Source of the DNA: Sphingomonas sp. H160509
GTDB taxonomy: Bacteria > Pseudomonadota > Alphaproteobacteria > Sphingomonadales > Sphingomonadaceae
Direction: 5' to 3'
Assembly: GCF_024124765.2 (NCBI RefSeq)
Contig: NZ_JAMXSR020000002.1
Location: 1,325,001-1,389,000 of the forward strand
Length of the DNA stretch: 64,000 nucleotides
Shown here piece after piece: positions 37,568 to 47,498 of the stretch. The notes under the pieces were generated by a model. It saw only the letters and a program-made list of their open reading frames with translations, did not search any database and was not told the DNA's origin. Position numbers and translations under genes: made by a program. Numbering within the stretch: the stretch's first letter is position 1; each line of letters opens with the position of its first letter.

Positions 37568-37999
37568 ATGCCGTTGACCGCCGATGCCGATATCAAGACG
37601 CTGCTCGAAAACGCGCGCACGATCGCCATGATCGGCGCCTCCGACCGCCCCGATCGCCCCTCCTACGGCGTGATGGCCAAGCTCCAGGCGCACGGCTATC
37701 GCGTGATCCCAGTCAACCCGCAGATCACCGGCGAGCACGTCCACGGCGAGTTCGTCTTCCGAGACCTGTCGCAACTCGGCGACCCGATCGACATCGTCGA
37801 CATCTTCCGCAACTCGGCTGCTGCTGGCGAAGCGGTCGATCAGGCAATCGCAGCAGGTGCGAAGGCCGTCTGGATGCAGCTAGGCGTGGTCAACGAAGAG
37901 GCCGCGGCACGCGCCGAAGCCGCCGGCCTCCAAGTCGTGATGGACCGCTGCCCGGCGATCGACATTCCCCGGCTCGGGGTAGCCAAGATCGAGCAATGA
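37568..37999 (+). CDS. CoA-binding protein (YccU type)
   Basis: A 143-residue single Rossmann-fold CoA-binding domain: TIAMIGASDRPDRPSYGVMA KL, YRVIPVNPQITGE, IDIVDIFRNSAAAGEAVDQA and AKAVWMQLGVVNEEAAARAE AAGLQVVMDRCPAID. GCAGGAGG (37555-37562) fixes ATG 37568. It belongs to the stand-alone YccU group of unknown physiological role. The frame is intact. Confidence 0.88.
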   Translation: MPLTADADIKTLLENARTIAMIGASDRPDRPSYGVMAKLQAHGYRVIPVNPQITGEHVHGEFVFRDLSQLGDPIDIVDIFRNSAAAGEAVDQAIAAGAKAVWMQLGVVNEEAAARAEAAGLQVVMDRCPAIDIPRLGVAKIEQ

Positions 38000-38054
38000 C
38001 GCTTGCCCTCCCCGACGATCGCGGCCAGTCTGCGTGTCTGTCCGGGAGGCGCCG

Positions 38055-38390
38055 ATGCTCGCGATGCTGCTGTCGATACTGATCGAAGACCCGCTAATGG
38101 CAACCGCCAGGGCCCGCATGGCCGCCGAGCAACCCTGCATCCAGAGCGCCGACGAGACAGACATCACGGTCTGTGGACTGCGAACCGCCGACCGGTTCCG
38201 CGTTCCATTAGTGGTACATGACGCCGGCGACCCCAAGCACGAGAGCGTCCGCAACGAACGTACTCGCCTGCTCAACCGCACCTCGCCGCTCGCCGATCTC
38301 AGCCCGTTCCAGGTTGGCGGTGGGATGGCAGGCGTCACCATGACGGTCGGCAGCGAAGGCGGCATGTCGTTCCGCAAGCCCGCGCCATAA
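38055..38390 (+). CDS. Small secreted protein, C...ITVCG signature (family member 1)
   Basis: A 111-residue protein I do not recognise from a named family. The start MLAMLLSILIEDPLMATARA looks like a short signal or anchor; the mature part opens with CIQSADETDITVCG followed by an Arg-rich LRTADRFRVP. The Cys-x(8-12)-[DE]-[IV]-x-V-C pattern recurs in the next gene and at 58024-58351. The end is Gly-rich (VGGGMAGVTMTVGSEGGMSF). GGAGGC lies 6 bp before the ATG. The two Cys probably form a disulfide in the periplasm; function unknown. Confidence 0.7.
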   Translation: MLAMLLSILIEDPLMATARARMAAEQPCIQSADETDITVCGLRTADRFRVPLVVHDAGDPKHESVRNERTRLLNRTSPLADLSPFQVGGGMAGVTMTVGSEGGMSFRKPAP

Positions 38391-38400
38391 GGATCTGAGC

Positions 38401-38829
38401 ATGTTCGCAATCATCCTGTCCGCGCTGCTCCAGGCGTCCGCCACTACCGCTGCGCCTGCGGCACCGCCGGTGCCGGAGCGCTTTTCGATCCTCGTCGACC
38501 CGTGCGCGACGCAGACGAAGGACGGAAACGAGGTCGTCGTCTGCGGCAAATCCGCGACGACCACCCCACGCCTGCCGATGCGCGACGATCGCGGCCCGTC
38601 CGACCACGCGGTTGCCTCCAACCCCAACCTCAGCGCCGTCCGCGCTCTGGAATTGTCGGATACACCGTGTGCGGCGCGACAGGGCGGATGCCAGGTTGGC
38701 TTCGGCCCGCCAATCGCCCCGATCGCGAAGGCCGCGGTAGGGTTGATCAAAAGCGCCCTCGCGAAGAAACCCGACAAACGCGGCCGCGTGCCGATCGATC
38801 TCGATGGACCCGTCGGCTCAGTGAACTAG
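38401..38829 (+). CDS. Small secreted protein, C...VVVCG signature (family member 2)
   Basis: A 142-residue protein with a clear signal peptide (MFAIILSALLQASATTAAPA) and the motif CATQTKDGNEVVVCGKSAT followed by TPRLPMRDDRG. A second Cys pair is in DTPCAARQGGCQVGFGPPIA, and a basic C-terminal half follows (LIKSALAKKPDKRGRVP). AAGGA precedes the ATG. It lies 10 bp downstream of the related gene at 38055-38390, so the two are a tandem pair, probably co-transcribed. Function unknown. Confidence 0.75.
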   Translation: MFAIILSALLQASATTAAPAAPPVPERFSILVDPCATQTKDGNEVVVCGKSATTTPRLPMRDDRGPSDHAVASNPNLSAVRALELSDTPCAARQGGCQVGFGPPIAPIAKAAVGLIKSALAKKPDKRGRVPIDLDGPVGSVN

Positions 38830-38887
38830 GCGAATGAGTCGGTGGAGTAAGGTAGCTCGGCGCCTCACTTCAGCACGATCGCCCTCC

Positions 38888-39075
38888 CCTTGTTTCCCTG
38901 CGAGGGCGAGGACCCAGTCTGGCTTCCCGCCTTCGCGGGAGAACAAGGGGGAGGTAGCTTTGCTGTCCATCACCCCGGCGAAGGCCGGGGCCCAATTGGG
39001 GGACGTCGCTAACGAAGCACGCGTATCGGTACTGAGACCTCTCCAATTGGGCCCCGGCCTCCGCCGGGGTGGTGG
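38888..39075. repeat. Two adjacent inverted repeat doublets, families B and C
   Basis: Family B (38888-38953): TTGTTTCCCTGCGAGGGCGA GGACCCAGTCTGGCTTCCCG CCTTCGCGGGAGAACAAGG. Family C (38968-39075): CACCCCGGCGAAGGCCGGGG CCCAATTGGG facing CCAATTGGGCCCCGGCCTCC GCCGGGGTGG. They fill the 267-bp gap between convergent genes. Confidence 0.8.
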
Positions 39076-39096
39076 TGTTCGAGGACTGGCGGACCC

Positions 39097-40386
39097 TCAA
39101 TCCAGAATATGCATCCACATTGGCTGGCCCACGAGACTCTGCGACCCCCGTAGCTTCTCCAGCGCCTGCGCGATCGAGCGTTCCGGGCTCTCGTGCGTCA
39201 CGATCGCGACGAGAACGCTGCCATCCGCAATCGCCCCGCGCTGGATCAAGCTCTCGATCGAGACACCCGCGTCCCGCATCGCCGCGGCGATCTCGGCCAG
39301 CACCCCGACCCGGTCCGCAACGGTGAAGCGCAGATACGCACGCCCCCGCCGCTCGCCGCTGTCCGCCTTGGGCGCTGCCGTAAGCGACACCACCGGCATC
39401 GCGAACGGCGGGCCGAACTCGCCGCGCGCGATGTCGATCAGGTCGGCGACCACCGCGCTCGCGGTCGGACCATCGCCCGCACCCGCACCCTGGAACAACA
39501 GGCGACCGACGAAGTTGCCCTCCGCCACGACCGCGTTCAGCGACCCGGTGACGTGCGCCAGCGGGTGATCGATCGGCACCAGATGCGGATGGACGCGCTG
39601 GAACAGTCCGTCCGCGCCCGCTTCCGCCAACCCGAGCAGCCGCACGCGATATCCCAAAGCCGCCGCCTCGGCGATGTCCGCACCCAACAGATGCCGGATA
39701 CCGCTGATCGCAACGTCGTCGAACGCCGGCTGCGTCCCGAACGCGACCGCCGCCAGGATCGACAGCTTGTGCGCCGCATCGACGCCGTCGATGTCGAAGC
39801 TCGGATCGGATTCCGCAAACCCCAAGGCCTGCGCTTCTGCCAGCACCTCGGCAAAGTCGCGGCCTTCCGATTCCATCTTCGACAGGATGAAATTGCACGT
39901 ACCGTTGAGGATCCCATAAACGCGGGCGATCTCGTTCGCCGCAGCACCTTCCCGCAACCCCTTGATGACCGGAATGCCGCCCGCGACCGCCGCCTCGAAT
40001 TTCAGCGCGACGCCTGCCCCTTCGGCCGCCTGCGCGAGTTCGAGCCCGTGATGCGCGATCATCGCCTTGTTCGCGGTAACGAAACTCCGCCCCGCCCCCA
40101 GTGTGCTCCGCGCGAGCGTCAGCGCCGGTCCGTCGGATCCCCCGATCAGCTCGACCACGACATCCGCCCCCGGCTGTTTCGCCAGCGCGGTCGTATCGTC
40201 GACCCACGCAAACCGCGACAGATCGACGCCGCGATCCTTGCCCCGATCACGCGCGGAAACCGCAACGATCTCGATCTCGCGCCCGGCCCGCCGCGCAATC
40301 AACTCGCGGTTCGCATCCAGCAATCGGATAACACCGCTGCCAACGGTCCCCAGACCCGCAAGGGCCACGCGCAATGGTTCGCTCAT
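39097..40386 (-). CDS. hom: Homoserine dehydrogenase
   Basis: A 429-residue NAD(P)-dependent reductase making homoserine for threonine and methionine. The Rossmann start MSEPLRVALAGLGTVGSGVI, the KAMIAHHG loop, KFEAAVAGGIPVIKGLREGA, the catalytic-domain signature GILNGTCNFILSKMESEGRD F and the acidic ESDPSFDIDGVDAAHKLSIL A are all present. The C-terminal ACT domain (RFTVADRVGVLAEIAAAMRD AGVSIESLIQ) should mediate threonine feedback. ATG 40386 follows GGAGGACG. The frame is intact and convergent to the small secreted genes. Confidence 0.96.
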   Translation of the reverse strand: MSEPLRVALAGLGTVGSGVIRLLDANRELIARRAGREIEIVAVSARDRGKDRGVDLSRFAWVDDTTALAKQPGADVVVELIGGSDGPALTLARSTLGAGRSFVTANKAMIAHHGLELAQAAEGAGVALKFEAAVAGGIPVIKGLREGAAANEIARVYGILNGTCNFILSKMESEGRDFAEVLAEAQALGFAESDPSFDIDGVDAAHKLSILAAVAFGTQPAFDDVAISGIRHLLGADIAEAAALGYRVRLLGLAEAGADGLFQRVHPHLVPIDHPLAHVTGSLNAVVAEGNFVGRLLFQGAGAGDGPTASAVVADLIDIARGEFGPPFAMPVVSLTAAPKADSGERRGRAYLRFTVADRVGVLAEIAAAMRDAGVSIESLIQRGAIADGSVLVAIVTHESPERSIAQALEKLRGSQSLVGQPMWMHILD

Positions 40387-40477
40387 TTTCGTCCTCCACT
40401 CGCGCGTCCGGTTACGTTTCGCGGACGTTTTGCGCAATCCTGATGACGCACGCGCCCGGCGCCCCTATCTGGACCTC

Positions 40478-43226
40478 ATGTCCGGCCGCTTCGATCACCT
40501 CCCCAACCGTCGCACGATCATCGATCGCCGCGCCGTCGCCGAAACCATCGCCGCGTTGGAGGGCGTCGACCCGACCGCGCTCCGCCGCGACGCGACGACG
40601 CTGCTAAAGGCAGCGCTGGAGAAAGGCCGGGTAGAAGTCGAACGCCGTCTCGTCGAACACCCATCGCGCGGGTTGGAAGCATCGAGTGCGCAAGCATATT
40701 TGATCGACGCGCTGCTCCGCATCCTGTTCGATTTCACGACACAGCGGCTCTACCCCCTGCCCAACCCGACGATCGGCGAGCGCCTGACGGTGATCGCGGT
40801 CGGTGGGTATGGCCGCGCGGAAATGGCGCCGCATTCGGACGTCGATATCGGCTTCCTGACCCCCGGCAAGCAGACGCCCTGGGCCGAGCGAGTGATCAGA
40901 ATCGATGCTCTACGCGCTGTGGGATCTCGGGCTGAAGCTCGGCCAATCCAGCCGCTCGCTCGACGAAATGGTCCGCCAGGCCAAGAGCGACGTCACCGTC
41001 CGCACCGCGCTGCTCGAGGCGCGCTACGTCTGCGGCGACACCGATCTGTACGAACAGGCCTCACACCGCTTCAAGACCGAGGTCCAGGCCGACACCGCAC
41101 GCACCTTCATCGCGGACAAGCTCGCCGAACGCGATGCACGCCATCGCAAGATGGGCGATACGCGCTACGTCGTCGAACCCAACGTCAAGGAGGGCAAGGG
41201 CGGTCTGCGCGACCTCCACGCGCTCTTCTGGATCGGCAAATACATCTACGACGTCCAGCGCGCCGCCGAACTGGTCGAGGTCGGGCTGTTCACCAAGGCC
41301 GAATATCGCCTATTTCATCGCGCAGACAATTTCTTTCAGGCGGTGCGCTGCCACCTGCACAGCATCACCGGCCGCGCCGAAGATAGGCTGACGTTCGACC
41401 TGCAACGCGAGATCGCCGACCGGATGCGGTTCTCCGACCGACCCGGCAAATCGAAGGTCGAGCGCTTCATGCAATTCTATTTCCTGCAGGCCAAGACCGT
41501 CGGCACACTCAGCGGCGTCTTCCTCGCGCATCTCGACGAGAAGTTCGCGGCGCGGGGCCGGCGTTTCGGGTTGCCGACGATCCGACGCTCTCCACGCAAG
41601 CTCAACGGCTTCGTGCTCGATCGCGGGCGGCTCGCATTGCCCAGCGACGACTTTTTCCGGGCCGATCCCGAACGCCTGATCGAGATCTTCCAGCTCGCCG
41701 ACAAGCACGGCGTAGAGATCCACCCGCTTGCCATGCGCGCCGCCGCGCGGGATGCCAAGCTGGTCGACGACGTCCGCAACAGCCCGACGGCGAACGCGCT
41801 GTTCCTCGACGTGCTGACCTCACCCCGCGATCCCGAACTGGTGCTGCGCTGGATGAACGAGGCTGGAGTGTTCGGCCGCTTCGTGCCCGATTTCGCGCGC
41901 GTCGTCGCGCAGATGCAGTTCGACATGTACCATCACTACACCGTCGACGAGCATACCATCCGCGCCATCGGTCTCCTCGCGCGGATCGAGAACGGCACGC
42001 TGAAGGAGGACCACCCACTCGCCAGTGCGATCTTCGAACAGATCGTGTCGCGGCGCGCGCTGTACGTTGCGGTCTTGCTTCACGACATCGCCAAGGGTCG
42101 CGGCGGCGACCATTCGATCCTCGGGGCGGAGGTGGCGCAGCGCCTGTGCCCGCGCTTCGGCCTGACGCCTGCCGAGACCGAAACCGTCGCCTGGCTGGTG
42201 CGCTGGCACCTTCTGATGTCCGCCACCGCGTTCAAGCGCGACCTCAGCGACTTCAAGACGATCCTCGATTTCTGCGACGTGGTGCAGAGCCCGGAGCGCC
42301 TCCGCCTACTGCTTACGCTGACGATCGTCGACATCCGCGCCGTCGGGCCGGGCGTGTGGAACGGCTGGAAACGCCAGTTGCTCGGGGACCTTTACGAATC
42401 GGCCGAGGAAGTCCTGCGGTTGGGTCATAAGCAAAAGGGTCGCGCCGAGCGGATTGCGGCTAAGCAGCAGCATCTGCGGGACGCGCTAGGATGGAGCGAG
42501 GAGACGTTCGCGACGCTCGTTCACCGGCTCCCCGAAGCCTATTGGATTGCCGAACCTGAAGACGTGCTGGCGCACAACGCCCGCTTCCTGGCGACCACGG
42601 GCGACGCGCAGCTCGCGATCGACGCACATGTCTATCCCGGGCGCGGGGCGACCTTGGTGACGATCTACGCTGCCGATCATCCCGGGTTGTTCTACCGCAT
42701 CGCAGGCGCGATCCACGTCGCCGGCGGCAACATCATCGACGCGCGCATCCATACCACGCGCGACGGGATGGCCGTGGACAACTTCCTCGTGCAGGATCCG
42801 TTCGGGCGGCCGTTCGACGAGTCCGGGCAGCTTTCACGCCTCAAGACCGCAATCGAGGACGCGCTCGCCAACCGCGGCAAGCTTGCCGACCGCCTCGTCG
42901 CGAAGCCGCTGCCGCGCACGCGTGCGGAGGCATTCGATATCGTACCGAATGCGCTGGTCGACAACAAGGCGTCGAACCGGTTCACCGTGGTCGAGGTCAA
43001 CGCGCGAGATCGGCCGGCGCTGCTCAACCAACTCGCCAATGCGCTGTTCCAGTCGAAGGTGACGATCCACTCCGCGCACGTCGCGACCTATGGCGAGCGG
43101 GCCGTGGATACCTTCTACGTCACCGACCTGACCGGCGATCGGATCACCCAGCCCGCGCGGTTGAGGACGCTGGAGCGGCGTCTACTGGCGGCGGCGGCAG
43201 GCGAAGAGATCGATCTAGCGGCTTAG
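40478..43226 (+). CDS. glnD: Bifunctional [protein-PII] uridylyltransferase/uridylyl-removing enzyme GlnD (one frameshift)
   Basis: About 915-residue nitrogen sensor that uridylylates PII when glutamine is low. The nucleotidyltransferase motif is GGYGRAEMAPHSDVDIGFL, the HD domain is LLHDIAKGRGGDHSILGAEV A, and two C-terminal ACT domains follow (TIYAADHPGLFYRIAGAIHV and VVEVNARDRPALLNQLANAL). One extra A near 40898 (GTGATCAGAATCGATG for GTGATCGAATCGATG) shifts the frame after WAERVI. It is divergent from hom. Together with glnE at the right edge, both covalent modifiers of glutamine-synthetase control are in this window. Confidence 0.95.
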
Positions 43227-43231
43227 CGCTA

Positions 43232-43317
43232 CTGTGTTCTCCCGCGAAAGCGGGAGCCCAGGGTAACAGAGCGTAGCGCTTGGAAACCTGGACTCCTGCG
43301 TTCGCAGGAGAACAGCG
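43232..43317. repeat. Inverted repeat doublet, family B
   Basis: GTGTTCTCCCGCGAAAGCGG GAGCCCAGG faces CCTGGACTCCTGCGTTCGCA GGAGAACAGCG. It begins 6 bp after the glnD stop and lies between convergent genes. Confidence 0.75.
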
Positions 43318-43357
43318 CGTGTTCAGCAGGATTGCCCGAGCACAGACCCGCGCACGG

Positions 43358-43392
43358 AAAAGCCGGCCCGCAGCGAACTGCGGGCCGGCTTT
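43358..43392 (-). terminator. Intrinsic terminator of the TonB-receptor gene
   Basis: AAAAGCCGGCCCGCAG and CTGCGGGCCGGCTTT form a 15-bp perfect stem. Read on the minus strand the loop is TTCG and the stem ends in TTTTCC. It starts 17 bp past the receptor stop codon. The A/T flanks on both sides would allow bidirectional action. Confidence 0.75.
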
Positions 43393-43408
43393 CCATTCAA
43401 TCACCCGA

Positions 43409-46328
43409 TCAGAAGCGCGAGCGCAGGGTCAGGCCGTAAGTGCGTGGCTCGGCGAGGAATGCCGAGTAGAGCGCGTTGCCGGTGCCGCCATAGGCTGCGA
43501 CGTTGGCCGAAGACCCGGCACCCTGGAACGGCGTGTTGAACGCGACCTGGATGTAGTTCTTGTTGAACACATTCTGTGCCCAGAACTCGAGTGCCCAAGC
43601 CTGGTCCTTGCCGCGCAGGCCAACGCGGGCATTCACCACGGCGAAGCCGTCCTGCTTCTTCTCCGGCGCCAGATCGGAACCGGTATTATAGTCCGACGAC
43701 AGGCGGCTATCGACATAGATCAGACCCGACATGCCGTTCGAGCCGAGATCTGGCGTCCAAGCGAACGACGTCGTGACGACGTTCTTGGGAGCGTTCGACA
43801 ACTGGCTGCCCGGCAGCAGGAAGAGTGCGCGGTCGAGCGGCTCGCCGGTGGTCGAGCTGCCGATCAGGTTCTTGCGGAAATGGGTATCCGCATAGGTATA
43901 GCCGGCCGTGAACGTGACCTGCTTGATCGGCGACATCGTCGCTTCCAGCTCGACGCCCTGCGAGATCACGCCCGGCTTCTTCGAACGGTTGGTCGGGCAC
44001 CCTCCGGTCTGCGCACCGGTGACCGGATTGAACCCGTTGTCGCTATCGAGGCCCCCCAGGCTGTCCTTACACGCTTCGATGTTCTGCACGACGAAGATCG
44101 AGCCGTTGAAGGTGTTGAGCTGGAAGTCGGTGAACTCCTCGCGGAACGCGGCGACGTTGAACGTGAAGCCGCGCGTGTTGAATTTCGCCCCGAGCTCGTA
44201 ATTGTTCACCTTCTCGGCGTTGAAGCGCAGGCCCGGTGCATCGGCATTGGTCCGCGGCGTCAGCACGCCGTTTACCCCGCCGAGATCCGAACGGTCGAGG
44301 TTGTAGCCGCCCGCCTTGTAGCCCTTGGCGAACGACGCGTAGGTCAGCAGCTTGGTGAACGGCTTCCACGACAGGACCGCCGTGCCGGTGAACTCGCCGT
44401 CGCCGAAGCTGTCGTTGAGGCTGAGCGCGTTCAACGCCGGGCTGGAGTTGCCGGTGCAGGTCAACGTCACGATGCCCTGCGCGAACGCCGTGGCGCCACT
44501 CTGCGACTGCGTGAGGGGGAGCGAGAGCCGCCTGCTGGATTGGGCAGACCGTGTTGTTGTTGTTGAACTTCGCGTTGAACTTCTTCGTTTCGTGCGTGTA
44601 GCGAAGACCGCCGGTCAGCGACAACGTGTCGGTCAGATGCAGGATGTTGTGTGTGAAGAACGCGTAGTTCTCGCTCTTCTGGCGGTAGATCGAGCCGGAG
44701 TCGCCGACGTTGTTGACCCCGCCACCGAGACCGACCCCACCGGTGAGGCGGTCGAGCGCCGACGTGATCAGGCCGCCAGCCGGGCCAAAGGCGCCGGCGA
44801 TTGTCGCGCGTCCGGCCGCGCTCATGCAGCCTGGGTTGTTCTGGTTCTGCAGCACGGCGTTCGGGCTGACTGTGGCGACGAGGCGGCAGGCCGCGAACTG
44901 CCCGTATTGCGCGCCGAAGACGACGTTATCGACCAGCTTGAGCTTCTCGTTCGAGTAGAAGCCACCGACCAGCCAGTCGAGCTTGTCGTTGAACAGCGAA
45001 CCCTGGAGGCGCGCTTCCTGCGTGAAAGTCTTGAACTGGCGGTAGGCATTGCCGTCCGCCGCGCGATGCGTGAGATCGATGTTGGTATAGTCGACATCGC
45101 CCGCGTTGCCCGACTTGTACTGGCGATACGCAGTGATCGACGTCAACGTCGCGCCACCAAGATCCCAGTCGGCCTGCAGCGAGCCGCCGTAATCCTTGGT
45201 CGTATTCCGGAAGGTCTGGCCGGGCGTGATCGCGACGTCGCGGCTGAACGGATCTGGCGTGTTGCCGGCCAGCGGGAACACTGCGCCCTGGCGACGCAGG
45301 ATGTCGACGATGCGGTTCGTCGTGTTGTTCGTGACTGCGCCATCGGCGTTGACCGTGGCGAAGAACGGCGCGACGCCGGCTGCGTTCGGCGTGGGATCGG
45401 TCGTCTCGACCTGGTTGTAATAGACCGCGCCGCAGCAGCTTTCCTTGCGGTGCGAATAGTCGCCGATCAGGCGGAAGCTCAAGGTATCGGTCGGCTTGAA
45501 CAGCAACTGGCCGCGGACGAAATAGCGATCGCGGTCGTTGACGCGGCTCTCGCTGCCGTTGGCTGCCGTGACGTTCTTGTAGAAGCCGTTGCGATTCACG
45601 TAGACGCCGTCGACCCGGAAGGCGAGCTTGTCGGCGATCAACGGGCCGGTGATGCCGCCTGCAAGCCGCTTCTGGTCGTAATTGCCGTAAGTCGCCTCGG
45701 CGTTGCCATGCCAGTCGAACTCCGGCGACCGTGTGATGATATTGATGAGACCTGCAGAAGCGTTGCGCCCGAACAATGTGCCCTGCGGTCCGCGAAGAAC
45801 TTCAACCCGGTCGATCTCGCCTAGTTCGTTGAGGCCGACGCCAGTACGGCTGCGATAGACACCGTCGATGAACACCGCGACCGAGCTTTCGAGGCCGGGA
45901 TTGTCGCCGACCGTACCGATTCCGCGAATACGCGCGGACGCGTTCGATTCGTTACCGGTCGAAGAGATCAGCAACGACGGCGCAAGCTGGTTGAGCGAGC
46001 GGATGTCGCTGCCGCCCGAATTCTGCAGTGCTTCCTGACCGACTGCCGAAACCGCGATTGGCACGTTCGACAGACGCTCGGAACGGCGCGTCGCAGTGAT
46101 GACGATGTCGCTGGCGTTACCCTGAATCCCGGCGTTGGCACTTGCCGCCCGCGTGGTGTCGGCGTCCGTTGCAGCGTTGGTCTGGCCCGCAACCGATGCG
46201 TTGGCGGTACCCTGCGAGGGCGACGCCTGCGCTTCAACGGTGGACGTCGCCTGTTGCGCGAATGCCGGCGTGACGATGGCCGCAGTCGCGACGGCGGACA
46301 ACAGATATGCGGTCATACGCATCGGCAT
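43409..46328 (-). CDS. TonB-dependent outer-membrane receptor (one frameshift)
   Basis: About 972 residues. The signal peptide MTAYLLSAVATAAIVTPAFA ends in Q-rich sequence, then an Ala/Thr/Gln-rich linker of ~70 residues leads to the TonB-box-like DIVITATRRSERLSNVPIAV. The plug shows NQLAPSLLI, ARIRGIGTVGDNPG, and EVLRGPQGTLFGRNASAGLI N. The barrel ends with the C-terminal YGLTLRSRF. One extra C in CTCGCTCCCCCTC near 44519 breaks the frame about two thirds along. Start ATG 46328 has GGGAGA 6 bp upstream. Sphingomonad receptors of this size often take up aromatic compounds, sugars or siderophores; the ligand is not readable here. Confidence 0.92.
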
Positions 46329-46342
46329 TCTCTCCCTGACGT

Positions 46343-46360
46343 GTTCGAATGTTTTCGAAC
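46343..46360 (-). promoter_or_regulatory. 7-bp inverted repeat in the TonB-receptor leader
   Basis: GTTCGAA (46343-46349) and TTCGAAC (46354-46360) form a perfect inverted repeat around TGTT, 14 bp upstream of the receptor ATG and next to its ribosome-binding site. It lies downstream of the predicted transcription start, so it could be a repressor site or an RNA hairpin limiting translation. Confidence 0.5.
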
Positions 46361-46459
46361 TTATGGTTTGGCCGTTAGGTAGAGATATTCCACCCTTCAC
46401 GTCTAGCGATTTCCGCATACGGAAGTCTATTTTTGAACATTGTGTCTCCAAACCGCCAC

Positions 46460-46488
46460 ATAGTACAAACAGCAAACCCTAGTTTCAA
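46460..46488 (-). promoter_or_regulatory. Sigma-70-like promoter of the TonB-receptor gene
   Basis: On the minus strand TTGAAA (46488-46483), a 17-bp spacer and TACTAT (46465-46460) form a good promoter in an AT-rich stretch. The predicted leader is about 125 nt to ATG 46328. Confidence 0.6.
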
Positions 46489-46489
46489 A

Positions 46490-46800
46490 TTGCAACTTGG
46501 TTGCCATGGGGCCGCGCGACCCGGGAGTGCTGGGTTCGGCTGGAAGACAGAAAATCGCGCTGCATTCTGAGCACCAGCCGTGGATACGAACCATCCGTCG
46601 GCTACTTGGAAAGGGAATTTGAGCAATTCCGGCCTATCGAACGAGGCTTCTCAGGTTGCGCGTCTGGCATACCGCCTCACCGGTAGGAGGGAGGCCCGCA
46701 CGCCCCGTTAGAACCAATGCATACGGCCGCCGGAATCTCACATCAGCCGGAACTCCGGGGCTAGATGCAAGCAACCAGACGTCCAGTACCGACAAACAAA
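46490..46800. other. Intergenic stretch without a recognisable gene
   Basis: This ~310-bp gap separates the receptor promoter from the infC terminator. The short open frames in it have no family resemblance and no ribosome-binding sites. I see no tRNA, repeat doublet or conserved RNA here. Confidence 0.5.
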
Positions 46801-46801
46801 A

Positions 46802-46833
46802 AGGCTGGCCAGTCCTTCAGGACTGGCCAGCCT
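46802..46833 (-). terminator. Intrinsic terminator of infC
   Basis: A 14-bp perfect stem AGGCTGGCCAGTCC / GGACTGGCCAGCCT around TTCA. On the minus strand it is followed by TTTTTGTTTG. It lies 37 bp past the infC stop. Confidence 0.88.
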
Positions 46834-46869
46834 CAAATCTCGTGGTAGCGACCGAAGCCGCTACGCCAC

Positions 46870-47415
46870 TTACTTCGGTGCGAGCACCATCAGCATCTGG
46901 CGGCCTTCCATGCGGGGATACGCCTCGATCTTGGCGATCTCCGCGACGTCGTCCTGAACGCGCTTCAACAGGTTCATGCCGAGCTGGCCGTGGCTGAGTT
47001 CGCGACCGCGAAAGCGCAGCGTGATCTTGACCTTGTCGCCTTCACCGATGAAGTCGTTCACCTTCTTCATCTTCGTGTCGTAGTCATGATCGTCGATGTT
47101 TGGGCGCATCTTGATCTCCTTGATCTCCTGCGTCTTCTGCGACTTGCGTGCGAGGTTCGCCTTCTTCTGCGCCTCGTACTTGAACTTGCCGACATCGAGG
47201 AACTTGGCGACGGGCGGATCCGCGTTAGGCGACACTTCGACCAGGTCGAGCCCATGCTCGGCTGCCTGCTCGATCGCTTCGCGCGTGTACATCACGCCCA
47301 GATTCTCGCCCTCGTGATCGATCACGCGGACCTTCTGGCTCTGGATGAATTCGTTGAATCGCGGGCCGTTCATTGCGGGCGTCTGCATCGGCCGGCGCAT
47401 CGTGGGAGGACGTAT
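46870..47415 (-). CDS. infC: Translation initiation factor IF-3 (probable AUA start)
   Basis: About 181 residues. The N-domain ([40 protein letters not shown]) and C-domain ([20 protein letters not shown] and [21 protein letters not shown]) are typical. A strong CAGGAG site is spaced 8-9 nt from an ATA codon at 47415, five codons upstream of the first ATG (47400), which has no nearby site of its own. infC commonly uses a rare AUU-type start that lets IF-3 autoregulate its synthesis, so ATA is the likelier start. It follows thrS by 84 bp; rpmI and rplT are not adjacent. Confidence 0.93.
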   Translation of the reverse strand: MRPPTMRRPMQTPAMNGPRFNEFIQSQKVRVIDHEGENLGVMYTREAIEQAAEHGLDLVEVSPNADPPVAKFLDVGKFKYEAQKKANLARKSQKTQEIKEIKMRPNIDDHDYDTKMKKVNDFIGEGDKVKITLRFRGRELSHGQLGMNLLKRVQDDVAEIAKIEAYPRMEGRQMLMVLAPK

Positions 47416-47498
47416 GGGGTTTGCTCCTGAAGTTTCTGACAATATTTGGGCCGGCTTATAGCGCAGAAACCCGCGCTCGGAAAGCCGGCCCCGTTGGA

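Noticed and set aside
44352..45824. 490-codon plus-strand open frame
   Set aside because: It is antisense to the TonB receptor, with no recognisable domain and no ribosome-binding site. The same applies to long antisense frames over the acyl-CoA synthetase (5060-6589) and the M20D gene (29543-30403).
46490..46800. Possible small RNA or tRNA between the TonB receptor and infC
   Set aside because: No cloverleaf, no TpsiC-arm GTTCGA pattern in the right context and no strong hairpin other than the infC terminator.
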